A stretch of 64,000 nucleotides of DNA from Rhodobiaceae bacterium (lineage in GTDB: Bacteria; Pseudomonadota; Alphaproteobacteria; Rhizobiales; Tepidamorphaceae): positions 434,001 through 498,000 of the forward strand of contig JACKJK010000004.1 in NCBI GenBank assembly GCA_020637985.1. The letters run 5' to 3'. Position 1 is the stretch's first letter. Each line of letters starts with the position of its first letter. The position numbers and the translations under genes were made by a program. The notes beneath the pieces were generated by a model. That model was given only the letters and a program-made list of their open reading frames with translations, made no database searches and was not told the DNA's origin. Below, piece by piece: positions 15,594 through 24,413 of the stretch.

Positions 15594-17566
15594 TCCGCCG
15601 CCTCCTTCATGCCGTTGGCGGCGAACCGCTCGACGTCGCGGATCTTCACCCGCGCCGACAGCTTGCCCTTGCGGCCGTCCTCGTAGGTCACCTCGGTGGT
15701 GATGTCGCACTCGTTCTTGCCGGAGTACAGCGCGTCGATGAGCGGCTGGTAGCGCTCGGCGATGAAGCCGCGACGCACTTTCTGCGTGCGCGTCAGTTCA
15801 CCGTCGTCGGCATCCAGTTCCTTGTGCAGCACCAGGAAGCGGGCGATCTGCGCGCCGGCCATCTGCGGTTCCCTGGCAAGGTCCGCGTTCACCTGGCGCA
15901 CGTGCTTTTCCATCGTCGCGAGGACATCCGGATGGTTGGCCAGCTCCTGGTAGCTCGCATAGGCGATGTTGTTGCGCTCCGCCCAGTTGCCGACCGAGGT
16001 CAGGTCGATGTTCAGGAACACGCACACCTTGTCGCGCTGGTCGCCGAAGGCCACGGCCTCCTTCACGTCCGGGAAGAACTTCAGCTTGTTCTCGATGTAC
16101 TTGGGCGCGAAAAGCGTGCCGTCCTTGAGCTTGCCGACGTCCTTGGCCCGGTCGATGATCTTCAGCTGCCCGTCGGCCTCGAAGAAGCCGGCATCGCCGG
16201 TCATCACGTAGCCGTCCTTGGTCAGCGTTTCCTTCGTCTTCGCCTTGTCCTTGTAGTAGCCGGCGAACATCCCCGGCGACTTGAACAGCACCTCGCCGTT
16301 GTCGGCGATGCGGATGTCGACATTGGCCATCGGCAGGCCGACCGTGTCGGCGCGCACCGCGCCGTCGGGCTGCGCCGTCACGTAGAGGAACGCCTCGGTC
16401 TGCCCGTACAGCTGCTTCAGGTTGATGCCGAGCGAACGGAAGAACGAGAACAGGTCCGGTCCGATCGCCTCGCCGGCGGTGTAGGCGACGCGGATGCGCG
16501 AAAAGCCGAGCACGTTCTTCAGCGGTCCGTAGACCAGCATGTTGCCGAGCGCGTATTTCAGCCTGGCCGAGAATGGCACAGGCTTGCCGTCCAGGATGGC
16601 CTCGCCGTGCTGCTTGGCGACGTCCATGAAATAGCTGAAGATGCGCCGCTTCAGCGCGCCGGCATCTTCCATGCGGATCATCACCTGCGTCAGCAGGCCC
16701 TCGAACACCCGCGGCGGAGCGAAGTAGAACGTCGGCCCGATCTCCTTCAGGTCGACGGCGACCGTTTCCGGGCCTTCCGGGCAGGCGATGCAGAAGCCCG
16801 CCACCATGCCTTGCGCGTAATTGAGGTAGTGGTCGCCGACCCAGGCCAGCGGCAGATAGGCCAGCGTCTCGTCGGTCTCGGTCAGCCTGTCGAAGGCCAC
16901 CGTGTCGCGCGCTGCGCCGACACAGCGCTCCGCGGTCAGCATCACGCCCTTCGACTGTCCCGTCGTCCCCGAAGTGTAGAGGATCACCGACGTGTCGGAG
17001 CCCTTGCCCTCGTGGATGTGCTTCTCCCAGGCCGCCACCACGCCGGCATCGGCCTTCGCCAGCGAGCGGCCCGAATCCTGCACATCGTCGAACGGGTGCA
17101 GCGTCGTGTGGTCGTAGTTCTTCAGCCCGCGATCGTCGTCGTAGATGATGTGCTTGAGCTTCGGCAGGCGCTTGGCAAGCCCGATCAGCTTGTCGACCTG
17201 CTCCTGGTCCTCGACCACCGCCATGGTGGCCTCGGCGTGTTTCAGGACGAAGGCCATCTCCTCGGCAACCGCATCCGAGTAGACCGGGATCGGCACCGCG
17301 CCGAGGCTTTGCACCGCCGCGAACGTCCAGTACAGCCGCGGTCGGTTGGACCCGACGATCGCCACCTTGCCGCCAGCCTGCAACCCAAGCGCCCGCAAGC
17401 CGAGCGAGAAGGCGCGCACCTCCTCCAGCATCTGCGACCAAGTCCAGGTCTGCCAGATGCCGAGATCCTTCTCGCGCATGGCTGGCCGATCGCCGAACAG
17501 CGCGGCATTGCGCAAGAGAAGCTTGGGAAAAGTATCCTCGGCCAAGCGGGCCGTATCGCCTGCCAT
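15590..17566 (-). CDS. Long-chain-type acyl-CoA synthetase (AMP-forming)
   Basis: A 658-aa adenylate-forming enzyme of the FAA1-like class (COG1022 type). The nucleotide-binding motif ILYTSGTTGQSKGVMLT is intact near residue 200, the A5-like region reads LYGQTEAFLYVT, the VMTGDAGFFEADGQLKIIDRAKD hinge region is present and a C-terminal Lys lies in LTRTQKVRRGF. It would activate a carboxylic acid to its CoA thioester. It is the first gene before livGHM and overlaps livG by 4 nt. This arrangement recurs in proteobacterial aromatic-acid uptake clusters, so an aryl or aryl-alkyl acid substrate is inferred. The SD (GAACGAAG) is weak. Confidence 0.88.
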   Translation of the reverse strand: MAGDTARLAEDTFPKLLLRNAALFGDRPAMREKDLGIWQTWTWSQMLEEVRAFSLGLRALGLQAGGKVAIVGSNRPRLYWTFAAVQSLGAVPIPVYSDAVAEEMAFVLKHAEATMAVVEDQEQVDKLIGLAKRLPKLKHIIYDDDRGLKNYDHTTLHPFDDVQDSGRSLAKADAGVVAAWEKHIHEGKGSDTSVILYTSGTTGQSKGVMLTAERCVGAARDTVAFDRLTETDETLAYLPLAWVGDHYLNYAQGMVAGFCIACPEGPETVAVDLKEIGPTFYFAPPRVFEGLLTQVMIRMEDAGALKRRIFSYFMDVAKQHGEAILDGKPVPFSARLKYALGNMLVYGPLKNVLGFSRIRVAYTAGEAIGPDLFSFFRSLGINLKQLYGQTEAFLYVTAQPDGAVRADTVGLPMANVDIRIADNGEVLFKSPGMFAGYYKDKAKTKETLTKDGYVMTGDAGFFEADGQLKIIDRAKDVGKLKDGTLFAPKYIENKLKFFPDVKEAVAFGDQRDKVCVFLNIDLTSVGNWAERNNIAYASYQELANHPDVLATMEKHVRQVNADLAREPQMAGAQIARFLVLHKELDADDGELTRTQKVRRGFIAERYQPLIDALYSGKNECDITTEVTYEDGRKGKLSARVKIRDVERFAANGMKEAAE

Positions 17567-17899
17567 CTTCGTTCGTTCCCACCCTGGTCGGCACGGCTTT
17601 TCGCCGTCTTGTTGTCGCCGGCGGCCTTTGGCCGCAGTTCACGCCGGTATTCCGGCACGTTGAACTATCAATCGCACAATTTTTCTCCGCAAACCACACC
17701 CCGCTTGACAGACAGGTCAGGCTTTGCGATGCGATAGTTGCGAATTCTGCTTTCCGCACTGCTCTTTGCAGTCCAGAAGTCCGCGTCCCCGCAATTTTGT
17801 TGCTTTTTCGTCCCTTGGCGCCTTTTCGGCACACGTGGCGCTCCGCACGCGAGCCGCCAGTCGGAAGGGATATTGCCGTCATCGCCCGCCCGGTCGCCG
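17567..17899. other. Gene-free stretch upstream of the ligase-liv operon
   Basis: This 333-bp gap between the Crp-like regulator and the acyl-CoA synthetase contains no supported gene. It holds a TGAC/GTCA inverted repeat (17705-17720) that could be an operator and AT-richer sequence around 17660-17690 where the minus-strand operon promoter is expected. I could not define -35/-10 boxes with confidence. Confidence 0.6.
17705..17720. promoter_or_regulatory. Candidate TetR-type operator
   Basis: TTGACAGACAGGTCAG contains TGAC and GTCA arms separated by 6 bases. This spacing and sequence resemble operators of TetR-family regulators of acyl-CoA and aryl-CoA pathways. It lies about 140 bp upstream of the acyl-CoA synthetase start. 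No TetR gene is present in the window. Confidence 0.3.
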
Positions 17900-18571
17900 T
17901 CAATCGCCGAAGTGCGACAATCCGTCCTTGTCGAGCGCGCGGATGCCTTGCGCGTCGAGTTCCAGCAACCCGCGCTCCTGCAACGCACGCAGCGCCCGGT
18001 TCGCCGCCTGCCGCGACAGGCCGGACAGCTGGCCGAGTTCCTCCTGGTTGATCTCCAGCCGGTCGCCAACGCCGGGAAACAGCAGCGGGTTGAACAGCCA
18101 GGCGATCGTGCGCGCCATGCGCCCGGTGGCGTCCAGCATGCGGTCGTAGCCGAGCATGCCGATGAACTGTCCCAGCCGCTCGTTGAGCTGGTAGACGAGG
18201 AAGCGGTTGAACGCGGTCGAATGCTCGAACAGCCAGCGGAAGGTGGTGCCGTTCATCAGCGCGATCTCGCTGTCGCGCACCGCCACGATGTCGTACTTGC
18301 GCGGCTCGTTCTTGATGATCGACCCCTCGCCGAACCAGCCGCCCGCCGGGATGCCCGTGTAGCTGATCGCCTTGCCGTCCGGCGAGATCGTCGCCAGCTT
18401 GCACAGCCCCGACACGACACCGGTCCAGTGATCGAAGACGTAGCCGCGATGGCAGACATAGCTGCCGCGCGTGAAGGCCCGCACGCTGACGCCGCGCGCG
18501 GCGCGCTCGACCTCCTCCGGCGCAAGGTGCGCCGCCCAGGTGGCGATCTGCTGCAGCTCTTCCGGGGTCAT
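17900..18571 (-). CDS. Crp/Fnr family transcriptional regulator
   Basis: A 223-aa protein with an N-terminal cyclic-nucleotide-binding-like beta roll (~20-125; GYVFDHWTGVVSGLCKL, GGWFGEGSIIKN), a dimerisation helix (~125-150) and a C-terminal winged helix (NQEELGQLSGLSRQAANRALRAL). The cysteines are not in an FNR-type cluster arrangement, and the phosphate-binding pocket is not the clear E. coli CRP version, so the ligand is uncertain. It lies 49 nt downstream of the indolepyruvate oxidoreductase gene and immediately before the ligase-liv operon, which makes it the likely local regulator. Confidence 0.88.
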   Translation of the reverse strand: MTPEELQQIATWAAHLAPEEVERAARGVSVRAFTRGSYVCHRGYVFDHWTGVVSGLCKLATISPDGKAISYTGIPAGGWFGEGSIIKNEPRKYDIVAVRDSEIALMNGTTFRWLFEHSTAFNRFLVYQLNERLGQFIGMLGYDRMLDATGRMARTIAWLFNPLLFPGVGDRLEINQEELGQLSGLSRQAANRALRALQERGLLELDAQGIRALDKDGLSHFGD

Positions 18572-18620
18572 CGCGCTCCCGTCGCTGTGTTACGCCAGTG
18601 ACGCGCGTGCGGCCTGCCGG

Positions 18621-21600
18621 TCACTCTGCCGCCTGGCTGCGCGCGCCCGGCGCGGCGCGGAAGGCGTCCATCGCCTTGTCAAAGTCGCCGCGCGCCTTGG
18701 CGAGGTTGCGCGCCTTCACATGTCCGAAACCGCGCACCGACTGGATCACCGACGCCGCCGCGACGGCCGCGCCATGGTTGCCGGCGTTCAGCCGCGCCGC
18801 CAGTTCCCCGGCCATTGCCTCGTAGTCCTCGATGAGCCGGCGTTCCTCGCGCCGTTCCTCGGTTCGCCCGAAGATGTCGAATGCCCCGCCGCGCAGGAAG
18901 CGCAGGCCCGCCAGCACCTTCAGAGCGCCCATCATCCACGGCCCGAACTCCATCTTGCGCGGCGTGCCGGTGTTCGGGTCGACACGCGCCAGAAGCGGCG
19001 GCGCCATGTGGAAATGCATCGTGATGTCGCCGTCGAACTGCGACGCGACCTGGCGGGCAAAGCTGCCGTCGGTGAACAGCCGCGCCACCTCGTATTCATC
19101 CTTGTAGGCCATCGCCTTGAACAGCCCGCGCGCCACCGCCTCGCTCAGCTCCGTGTTGCCGGGCGTGACAGCAGCCTCGGCCGCACGCACCTTGTCCACG
19201 GCGTCGCGGAAGCGCTGCGCGTAGGCCGCGTTCTGGTAGCCGGTGAGGAAGGCGGAACGCCGCTCGATGATCTCGTCGAGGCTCTCCGACAGCCGGCGCA
19301 CGCCCTGCGCGCTGTCATCGGCGGAGCCGGCCAGCGTCTCGAACGCCTTCGGGTCGTGCGCGGCCAGCCGCCCGGCGCGGAACGCCTCGATGTTCTTGTC
19401 CACCATCTGGCCGTTGAGGCGAATCGCGTCTTCGATTGATTTCGCCGAGACCGGGATGCGGCCAAGCTGGTGGGCGAACCCGAGCATGAAGATGTTCGAC
19501 AAGAGCGCGTCGGCGAACAGGCGCAGCGCGATGTTGCGCGCATCCACCATGTGCACGTTCTTCTCACCCGCCCGCTGCCTGATCGCGCGCTGCAGCCGCT
19601 TGGTGGGCAGCGAGAAATCGGCATCGCGGGTGAAGTCGCCGGGCAGCTGCTCGTAGGTGTTGACGACGACCTCCGTCTCGCCCGGCCGGATCGCCGACAG
19701 CACCTTCTTGCCGCCGGCAACGACGATGTCGCAGCCAAGCACCAGGTCGGCACCGCCTGCGGCGACGCGGATCGTCGCGATGTCCTGCGGCGTCTGGGCG
19801 ACGCGCAGGTGCGACATCACGGCGCCGCCCTTCTGCGCCAACCCCGCCATGTCGATGATGCCGCAGCCCTTGCCCTCGATGTGCGCGGCCATGCCGATCA
19901 GTGCGCCGATGGTGACGACACCGGTGCCGCCAACGCCCGTCACGATGATGCTGAACGGCTTGTCGAGCGATGCCACCGCCGGTTCCGGAATGACCGCGGT
20001 GTCGAACTTGCCCGCCGCCGCCGGCGCCGCGACCTTCACCTTCGCCCCGGACACGGTGACGAAGCTCGGGCAGAAGCCCTTCAGGCACGAGAAATCCTTG
20101 TTGCAGGTCGACTGGTCGATCTGCCGCTTGCGCCCGAACTCGGTGTCCACCGGGGTGATGGCGACACAGTTCGACTGCACGCCGCAGTCGCCGCAGCCCT
20201 CGCAGACGAGTTCGTTGATAACGACGCGCTTGTCGGGATCGGGGAAGGCGCCGCGCTTGCGCCGGCGCCGCTTTTCCGTCGCGCAGGTCTGGTCGTAGAT
20301 CAGCACCGACAGGCCCGGCTGCTCGCGCAGCATCTTCTGCACGGAATCGAGTTCGTCGCGGTGATGAATGGTCGTGCCCGCCGGCCACTGCGTGCCGCTG
20401 GCGTACTTGTCCGGCTCGTCGGTGACGACGACGATCGGCTTCGCGCCCTCGGCGGCGACCTGGGCAGCGATCTGCGGCACGCTCAGCCCGCCGTCGTGCG
20501 GCTGGCCGCCGGTCATCGCCACGGCGTCGTTGTACAGGATCTTGTACGTGACATTGACGCCGGAGGCCTTTGCGGCGCGCAGCGCCATGTAGCCGGAGTG
20601 ATTGTAGGTGCCGTCGCCGATGTTCTGGAACATGTGGCCACGTTTGGAGAACGGCGCCTCGCCGATCCAGTTTGCCCCCTCCCCGCCCATGTGGGTGAAA
20701 CCCTCTGTGGAGCGGTCCATCCACTGCACCATGTAGTGGCAGCCGATGCCGGCGTAGGCACGGCTGCCCTCGGGCACATGTGTCGAGGAGTTGTGCGGGC
20801 AGCCGGCGCAGAAGTAGGGGATGCGGTTGGCGACGTTCTCGGTCTCGGCCAGCGTCTTCTGGAATGCCTTGAGCGCCTTGACACGCGCCGCGATCTGCTC
20901 GTCCTTGACGACCTTCAGGATGCGCTCGCCGATGGCGATCGCGATGTCGTTGGAATCGAGCGCGCCCTTGGAGGGGAACAGCGTCGCGCCCTTCTCGTCG
21001 CGCTTGCCCACCACGACCGGGGCGTCCTTCATGCCGTAAAGCTGTTCCTTGATCTGCGTCTCGACCAGCGAGCGCTTCTCCTCCACCACGATGATCTCGT
21101 CGAGGCCCCTGGCGAAGGCCTTCAGCCCGTCCGGCTCCAGCGGCCACGGGCAGCCGATCTTGAACAGCCGCAGGCCGAGGTTGGCGGCCTTGACCTCGTC
21201 GATGCCGAGGTCGACCAGCGCCTGCTGCACGTCGAGCCAGCTCTTGCCCAGCGACGCCACGCCCAGCACCGGCTTGCGGCCGCCGCGCCACACGACATGA
21301 TTGATCGGGTTTGCCCGCAGGAAGGCGAGGATCGCCGGGCGCTTGAAGTCGTGCAGCCGCGCTTCCTGGTCGATCGGGTGGATGTTCGGCCGGATGTTCA
21401 CGCCGCCTTCCGGCATGGTGAAATCGTCTGGCACCTTGAACGACATGCGCTCCAGCGATCCATCGACCGAGGCGGTGGACTCGATGTTGTCCTTGACGCA
21501 TTTCAGCGCCACCCAGACGCCGGCATAGCGCGACAGCGCGTAGCCATAGAGCCCGTAGTCGAGGATTTCCTGCACGCCGGCCGGATTGAGAATCGGGATC

Positions 21601-22100
21601 ATCGCGTCGAGGAACGCGAATTCGGACTGGTGCGCCGTGGTCGAGGATTCGCAGGTATGGTCGTCGCCCATCAGCGCCAGCACGCCACCATGCTCCGACG
21701 TGCCGGCCAGGTTGGCATGGCGGAACACGTCGCCCGAGCGGTCTACGCCGGGGCCCTTGCCGTACCAGATGCCGAACACGCCGTCGACGCGGCCCTCGCC
21801 GCGCATCGCCACCTGCTGGGTGCCCCACAGCGCGGTCGCCGCGAGGTCCTCGTTGATGGCGGGCTGGAAGATGATGTCCTCGGGCGCCAGATTCTTCTTC
21901 GCGCGCGTGAATTGCTGGTCGAGCCCGCCCAGCGGCGAGCCCCGATAGCCGGTGATGAAGCCGCCGGTGTTCAGCCCGGCGCGGCGGTCGAGCTCCTTCT
22001 GCATCAGGACGAGCCGCACCAGCGCCTGCGTGCCGGACACGAACACCCGATCCCTGGTCAGGTCGTACTTGTCGTCAAGCGTGACCCTGGTCTTGCTCAT
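18621..22100 (-). CDS. Indolepyruvate:ferredoxin oxidoreductase, fused alpha-beta type
   Basis: A 1159-aa cytoplasmic enzyme that oxidatively decarboxylates aryl pyruvates to aryl-acetyl-CoA with ferredoxin as acceptor. The N-terminal half has the pyruvate:ferredoxin-like fold (FITGYRGSPLGGLDQQ). A thiamine diphosphate motif follows (NIGDGTYNHSG ... NDAVAMTGGQ). Next comes a Cys-rich Fe-S region (CEGCGDCGVQSNC, then CNKDFSCLKGFC). The C-terminal gamma-type domain begins with IIVTGVGGTGVVTIGALIG. The start MSKTRVTLDDKY at 22100 is the usual one for this fused alphaproteobacterial form. With the PaaK-like ligase and Liv transporter it points to catabolism of aromatic amino acids or aryl acids. 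Confidence 0.92.
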   Translation of the reverse strand: MSKTRVTLDDKYDLTRDRVFVSGTQALVRLVLMQKELDRRAGLNTGGFITGYRGSPLGGLDQQFTRAKKNLAPEDIIFQPAINEDLAATALWGTQQVAMRGEGRVDGVFGIWYGKGPGVDRSGDVFRHANLAGTSEHGGVLALMGDDHTCESSTTAHQSEFAFLDAMIPILNPAGVQEILDYGLYGYALSRYAGVWVALKCVKDNIESTASVDGSLERMSFKVPDDFTMPEGGVNIRPNIHPIDQEARLHDFKRPAILAFLRANPINHVVWRGGRKPVLGVASLGKSWLDVQQALVDLGIDEVKAANLGLRLFKIGCPWPLEPDGLKAFARGLDEIIVVEEKRSLVETQIKEQLYGMKDAPVVVGKRDEKGATLFPSKGALDSNDIAIAIGERILKVVKDEQIAARVKALKAFQKTLAETENVANRIPYFCAGCPHNSSTHVPEGSRAYAGIGCHYMVQWMDRSTEGFTHMGGEGANWIGEAPFSKRGHMFQNIGDGTYNHSGYMALRAAKASGVNVTYKILYNDAVAMTGGQPHDGGLSVPQIAAQVAAEGAKPIVVVTDEPDKYASGTQWPAGTTIHHRDELDSVQKMLREQPGLSVLIYDQTCATEKRRRRKRGAFPDPDKRVVINELVCEGCGDCGVQSNCVAITPVDTEFGRKRQIDQSTCNKDFSCLKGFCPSFVTVSGAKVKVAAPAAAGKFDTAVIPEPAVASLDKPFSIIVTGVGGTGVVTIGALIGMAAHIEGKGCGIIDMAGLAQKGGAVMSHLRVAQTPQDIATIRVAAGGADLVLGCDIVVAGGKKVLSAIRPGETEVVVNTYEQLPGDFTRDADFSLPTKRLQRAIRQRAGEKNVHMVDARNIALRLFADALLSNIFMLGFAHQLGRIPVSAKSIEDAIRLNGQMVDKNIEAFRAGRLAAHDPKAFETLAGSADDSAQGVRRLSESLDEIIERRSAFLTGYQNAAYAQRFRDAVDKVRAAEAAVTPGNTELSEAVARGLFKAMAYKDEYEVARLFTDGSFARQVASQFDGDITMHFHMAPPLLARVDPNTGTPRKMEFGPWMMGALKVLAGLRFLRGGAFDIFGRTEERREERRLIEDYEAMAGELAARLNAGNHGAAVAAASVIQSVRGFGHVKARNLAKARGDFDKAMDAFRAAPGARSQAAE

Positions 22101-22173
22101 CCTGCGTTCCCTCCGCCGCGGCTGCCGCCTGGGGCCGCACCGCCTGTCCACGCCCGCATCTGCGTGGTTTAAG

Positions 22174-22202
22174 AATCTAGCACGTCGCTTTTAGGTCAGC
22201 AA
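22174..22202 (-). promoter_or_regulatory. Candidate sigma-70 promoter of the indolepyruvate oxidoreductase gene
   Basis: Read on the minus strand, TTGCTG (22197-22202) and TAGATT (22174-22179) are separated by exactly 17 bp, about 75-100 bp upstream of the ATG at 22100. The -35 hexamer is inside a perfect palindrome. Confidence 0.45.
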
Positions 22203-22209
22203 TGCTGAC
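22195..22209. promoter_or_regulatory. Perfect 15-bp operator-like palindrome
   Basis: GTCAGCAATGCTGAC is a perfect 7+1+7 inverted repeat. It overlaps the predicted -35 box of the indolepyruvate oxidoreductase promoter, the position expected of a repressor site. The regulator is not identified; the Crp-like protein encoded two genes downstream is one candidate, an Lrp/AsnC or GntR protein elsewhere is another. Confidence 0.5.
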
Positions 22210-22280
22210 ATATTAATCATTCCCGTTCCCCGACGGGATATCTGTGGCGAAACCCGCCGCACGTCAAAGGCCGGCTTCGC

Positions 22281-23156
22281 TCAGGCCGGGTTGCCGTCGA
22301 GGCTCGTGATCCTGCCGTAGAGATCGGCCCGCCGGTCGCGGAACACGCCCCACGCCGCGCGGTTTGCCGCGACTTCGTCGAGATCGAAGGTGGCCGTCAG
22401 CACGCTCTGGCTGGTCCGGTCGGCCTCCGCGACCTTCTGGCCCTGCCAGTCGGCGATGAAGGACGAGCCGTAGAAGGTCAGCTCGGTGCCGCGCTTGCCA
22501 GCCTCCGTGCCGATCCGGTTCGAGGCGACAAGCGGCATCAGGTTCGCCCCGGCATGGCCCTGCATCACCGTCTGCCAGTGCTTCGAGGAATCCCAGTCCG
22601 GGTCGATCAGTTCCGAGCCGATCGCGGTGGGATAGAGCAGCACCTCCGCCCCCATCAGCGCCATCGAGCGCGCGCACTCCGGAAACCACTGGTCCCAGCA
22701 CACGCCGACACCGATGCGCCCGAACGCGGTGTCCCAGACCCGGAAGCCGGTGTCGCCGGGATTGAAATAATACTTCTCCTGATAGCCCGCGCCCTGCGGG
22801 ATGTGCGACTTGCGGTAGGTGCCGAGCAGCGAACCGTCCGCATCGACGATGGCGCAGGTGTTGAAGAAGGCATTGTTGGCCTTCTCGAAGAACGACACCG
22901 GCAGCACGACGCCCAGTTCCTTCGCGAGATCGCGGAACCGCGCCACAGCGGGGTTGGCATCCGTCGCCGTTGCCCGCGCGAAATGCTGCGGCAGCTCGTC
23001 CTGGCAGAAGTACAGCCCCTCGAACAGCTCCTGGATCAGGATGATGTTGGCGCCCTTGCCGGCGGCCTCTCGGATCATCCCTTCCGCCCGCGCGATGTTG
23101 TCCTGGACATCGTCGCTGCACGCCATCTGTGTCGCTGCCAGCGTCACCTTGCGCAT
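22281..23156 (-). CDS. aguB: N-carbamoylputrescine amidase
   Basis: A 291-aa nitrilase-superfamily hydrolase that converts N-carbamoylputrescine to putrescine, CO2 and ammonia. The Glu-Lys-Cys triad is visible: IQELFEGLYFC (Glu), YRKSHIPQGAGYQEKYYF (Lys), and IGVGVCWDQWFPE (Cys). These contexts are diagnostic of AguB and not of general nitrilases. Start MRKVTLAATQ at 23156. It is 19 nt downstream of aguA in the same operon, giving the complete agmatine-to-putrescine route. Confidence 0.95.
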   Translation of the reverse strand: MRKVTLAATQMACSDDVQDNIARAEGMIREAAGKGANIILIQELFEGLYFCQDELPQHFARATATDANPAVARFRDLAKELGVVLPVSFFEKANNAFFNTCAIVDADGSLLGTYRKSHIPQGAGYQEKYYFNPGDTGFRVWDTAFGRIGVGVCWDQWFPECARSMALMGAEVLLYPTAIGSELIDPDWDSSKHWQTVMQGHAGANLMPLVASNRIGTEAGKRGTELTFYGSSFIADWQGQKVAEADRTSQSVLTATFDLDEVAANRAAWGVFRDRRADLYGRITSLDGNPA

Positions 23157-23175
23157 GAGTTTCCCGCTCCCTCGT

Positions 23176-24201
23176 TCAGCCAACCGCCGGCTGCTGCTGC
23201 GTGATGCAATGCACGCCGCCGCCGCCCTCGAAGATGCGTACCGCATCGACCCCGACGACCTTGCGGCCCGGGAACAACCGCGCGAATAGCTCCGCCACCA
23301 CGGCGTCCTGCGGATCGTCGAAACGGCACATCACCACGCCGCTGTTGCAGATGTAGAAGTTGATGTAGCTCAGCGACAGCGGATCGCCGTCGGCGTCCTG
23401 CCGGTCGGCCGGTGCGTCGATGACGATGACATCGAGCGGCAGCCCGCGCGCATCCTTCGATGCCTTGAGGATCGCGATGTTCTCCGCTGCCATCTCGTGA
23501 TCGGGATGGTCGCGGTCGGGTTGCCCGTGCGCCACGACCACGCCCGGCGCGACGAAGCAGGCGAGCGTGTCGATGTGCCCGTCGGTGCCGCGCGGACCGG
23601 CATCGGCAACGACGCCGCGCGTCAGCCAGATGGCGTGCCGCGTGCCGAGCAGGCGGTGGCACTCCTGCTCCACCTCTTCGCGCGTCCAGTTCGGGTTGCG
23701 GTTCGCGTTGAGTTGCACCGACTCGGTCAGCAGCAGCGTACCCTCGCCGTCGACATGGATGCCGCCGCCCTCGTTGACGAGCTTCGAGGGCAACCGTCTG
23801 GCGCCCGTCAGGCCGGCAACCTCGCGGGCAATCAGCGCGTCATCCCGTGCTTCCGGAAAGGTGCGCCCACCCCAGCCGTTGAAGGTCCAGTCGACGGCGC
23901 ACAGCCCGCCTTCGCCATCCAGCACAAAGGTCGGCCCGCTGTCGCGGAACCAGCTGTCGCCGATCGGCCGCTCCACGATGTCGACACCGGAATCGAGGTA
24001 GCGCCTCGCTTCGGCAATCTTGCCGGGCGGCACGATCATGGTCACCGGCTCGAACGCGGCGATCGTGTTCGCCGTCGCCGCCCAGGCCCGGAAGGCGCCC
24101 TGCGGGTCGTCCTCGAGCACGAAGGGACTGCACGGCCACGCCATCCAGGTGCGCGCGTGCGCCGCCCACTCCGCAGGCATCGTGTATGTCTTGCCGTCCA
24201 T
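23176..24201 (-). CDS. aguA: Agmatine deiminase
   Basis: A 341-aa guanidino-modifying enzyme that converts agmatine to N-carbamoylputrescine and ammonia. Visible signatures are MPAEWAAHARTWMAWP at the N-terminus, GDSWFRDSGPTF, the NEGGGIHVDGEGTLLLTE region, GTDGHIDTLACF, and the catalytic Cys in GGGGVHCITQQQP at the C-terminus. Length is in the family range. GGGGGGA precedes the ATG at 24201; twelve-odd upstream in-frame codons have no family match. It is transcribed divergently from a TRAP operon, which is a possible functional neighbour. Confidence 0.95.
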   Translation of the reverse strand: MDGKTYTMPAEWAAHARTWMAWPCSPFVLEDDPQGAFRAWAATANTIAAFEPVTMIVPPGKIAEARRYLDSGVDIVERPIGDSWFRDSGPTFVLDGEGGLCAVDWTFNGWGGRTFPEARDDALIAREVAGLTGARRLPSKLVNEGGGIHVDGEGTLLLTESVQLNANRNPNWTREEVEQECHRLLGTRHAIWLTRGVVADAGPRGTDGHIDTLACFVAPGVVVAHGQPDRDHPDHEMAAENIAILKASKDARGLPLDVIVIDAPADRQDADGDPLSLSYINFYICNSGVVMCRFDDPQDAVVAELFARLFPGRKVVGVDAVRIFEGGGGVHCITQQQPAVG

Positions 24202-24413
24202 GGTCCCCCCGGCACATCCCTTGCCCGGCATCATGTGCGCCACATTTACTCACCCGGCGCACCGCGCTTGCGGAACCGGGCAGCGACCGATAAATTCCCG
24301 CCATCCCGCTCTGCAAGTGCGCCAGAGAAAAAGCATTCGCGCGCGGTATGCCCTTCTAGACTAGTAAACCAGGGAGGGGCGCGTTGGAACACAATCCCAA
24401 CAGAGGTGGAAAA

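Noticed and set aside
17660..17671. TTGA-N4-TCAA palindrome (TTGAACTATCAA) as a Crp/Fnr box upstream of the ligase-liv operon
   Set aside because: FNR-type sites have TTGA-N6-TCAA and CRP sites a longer spacing; four bases is too short for a confident call, though the local Crp-like protein makes it worth remembering.
17704..17740. TTGACA as a plus-strand sigma-70 -35 box
   Set aside because: No plus-strand gene follows within the region and no well-spaced -10 was seen; the bases fit better as part of an operator for the minus-strand operon.
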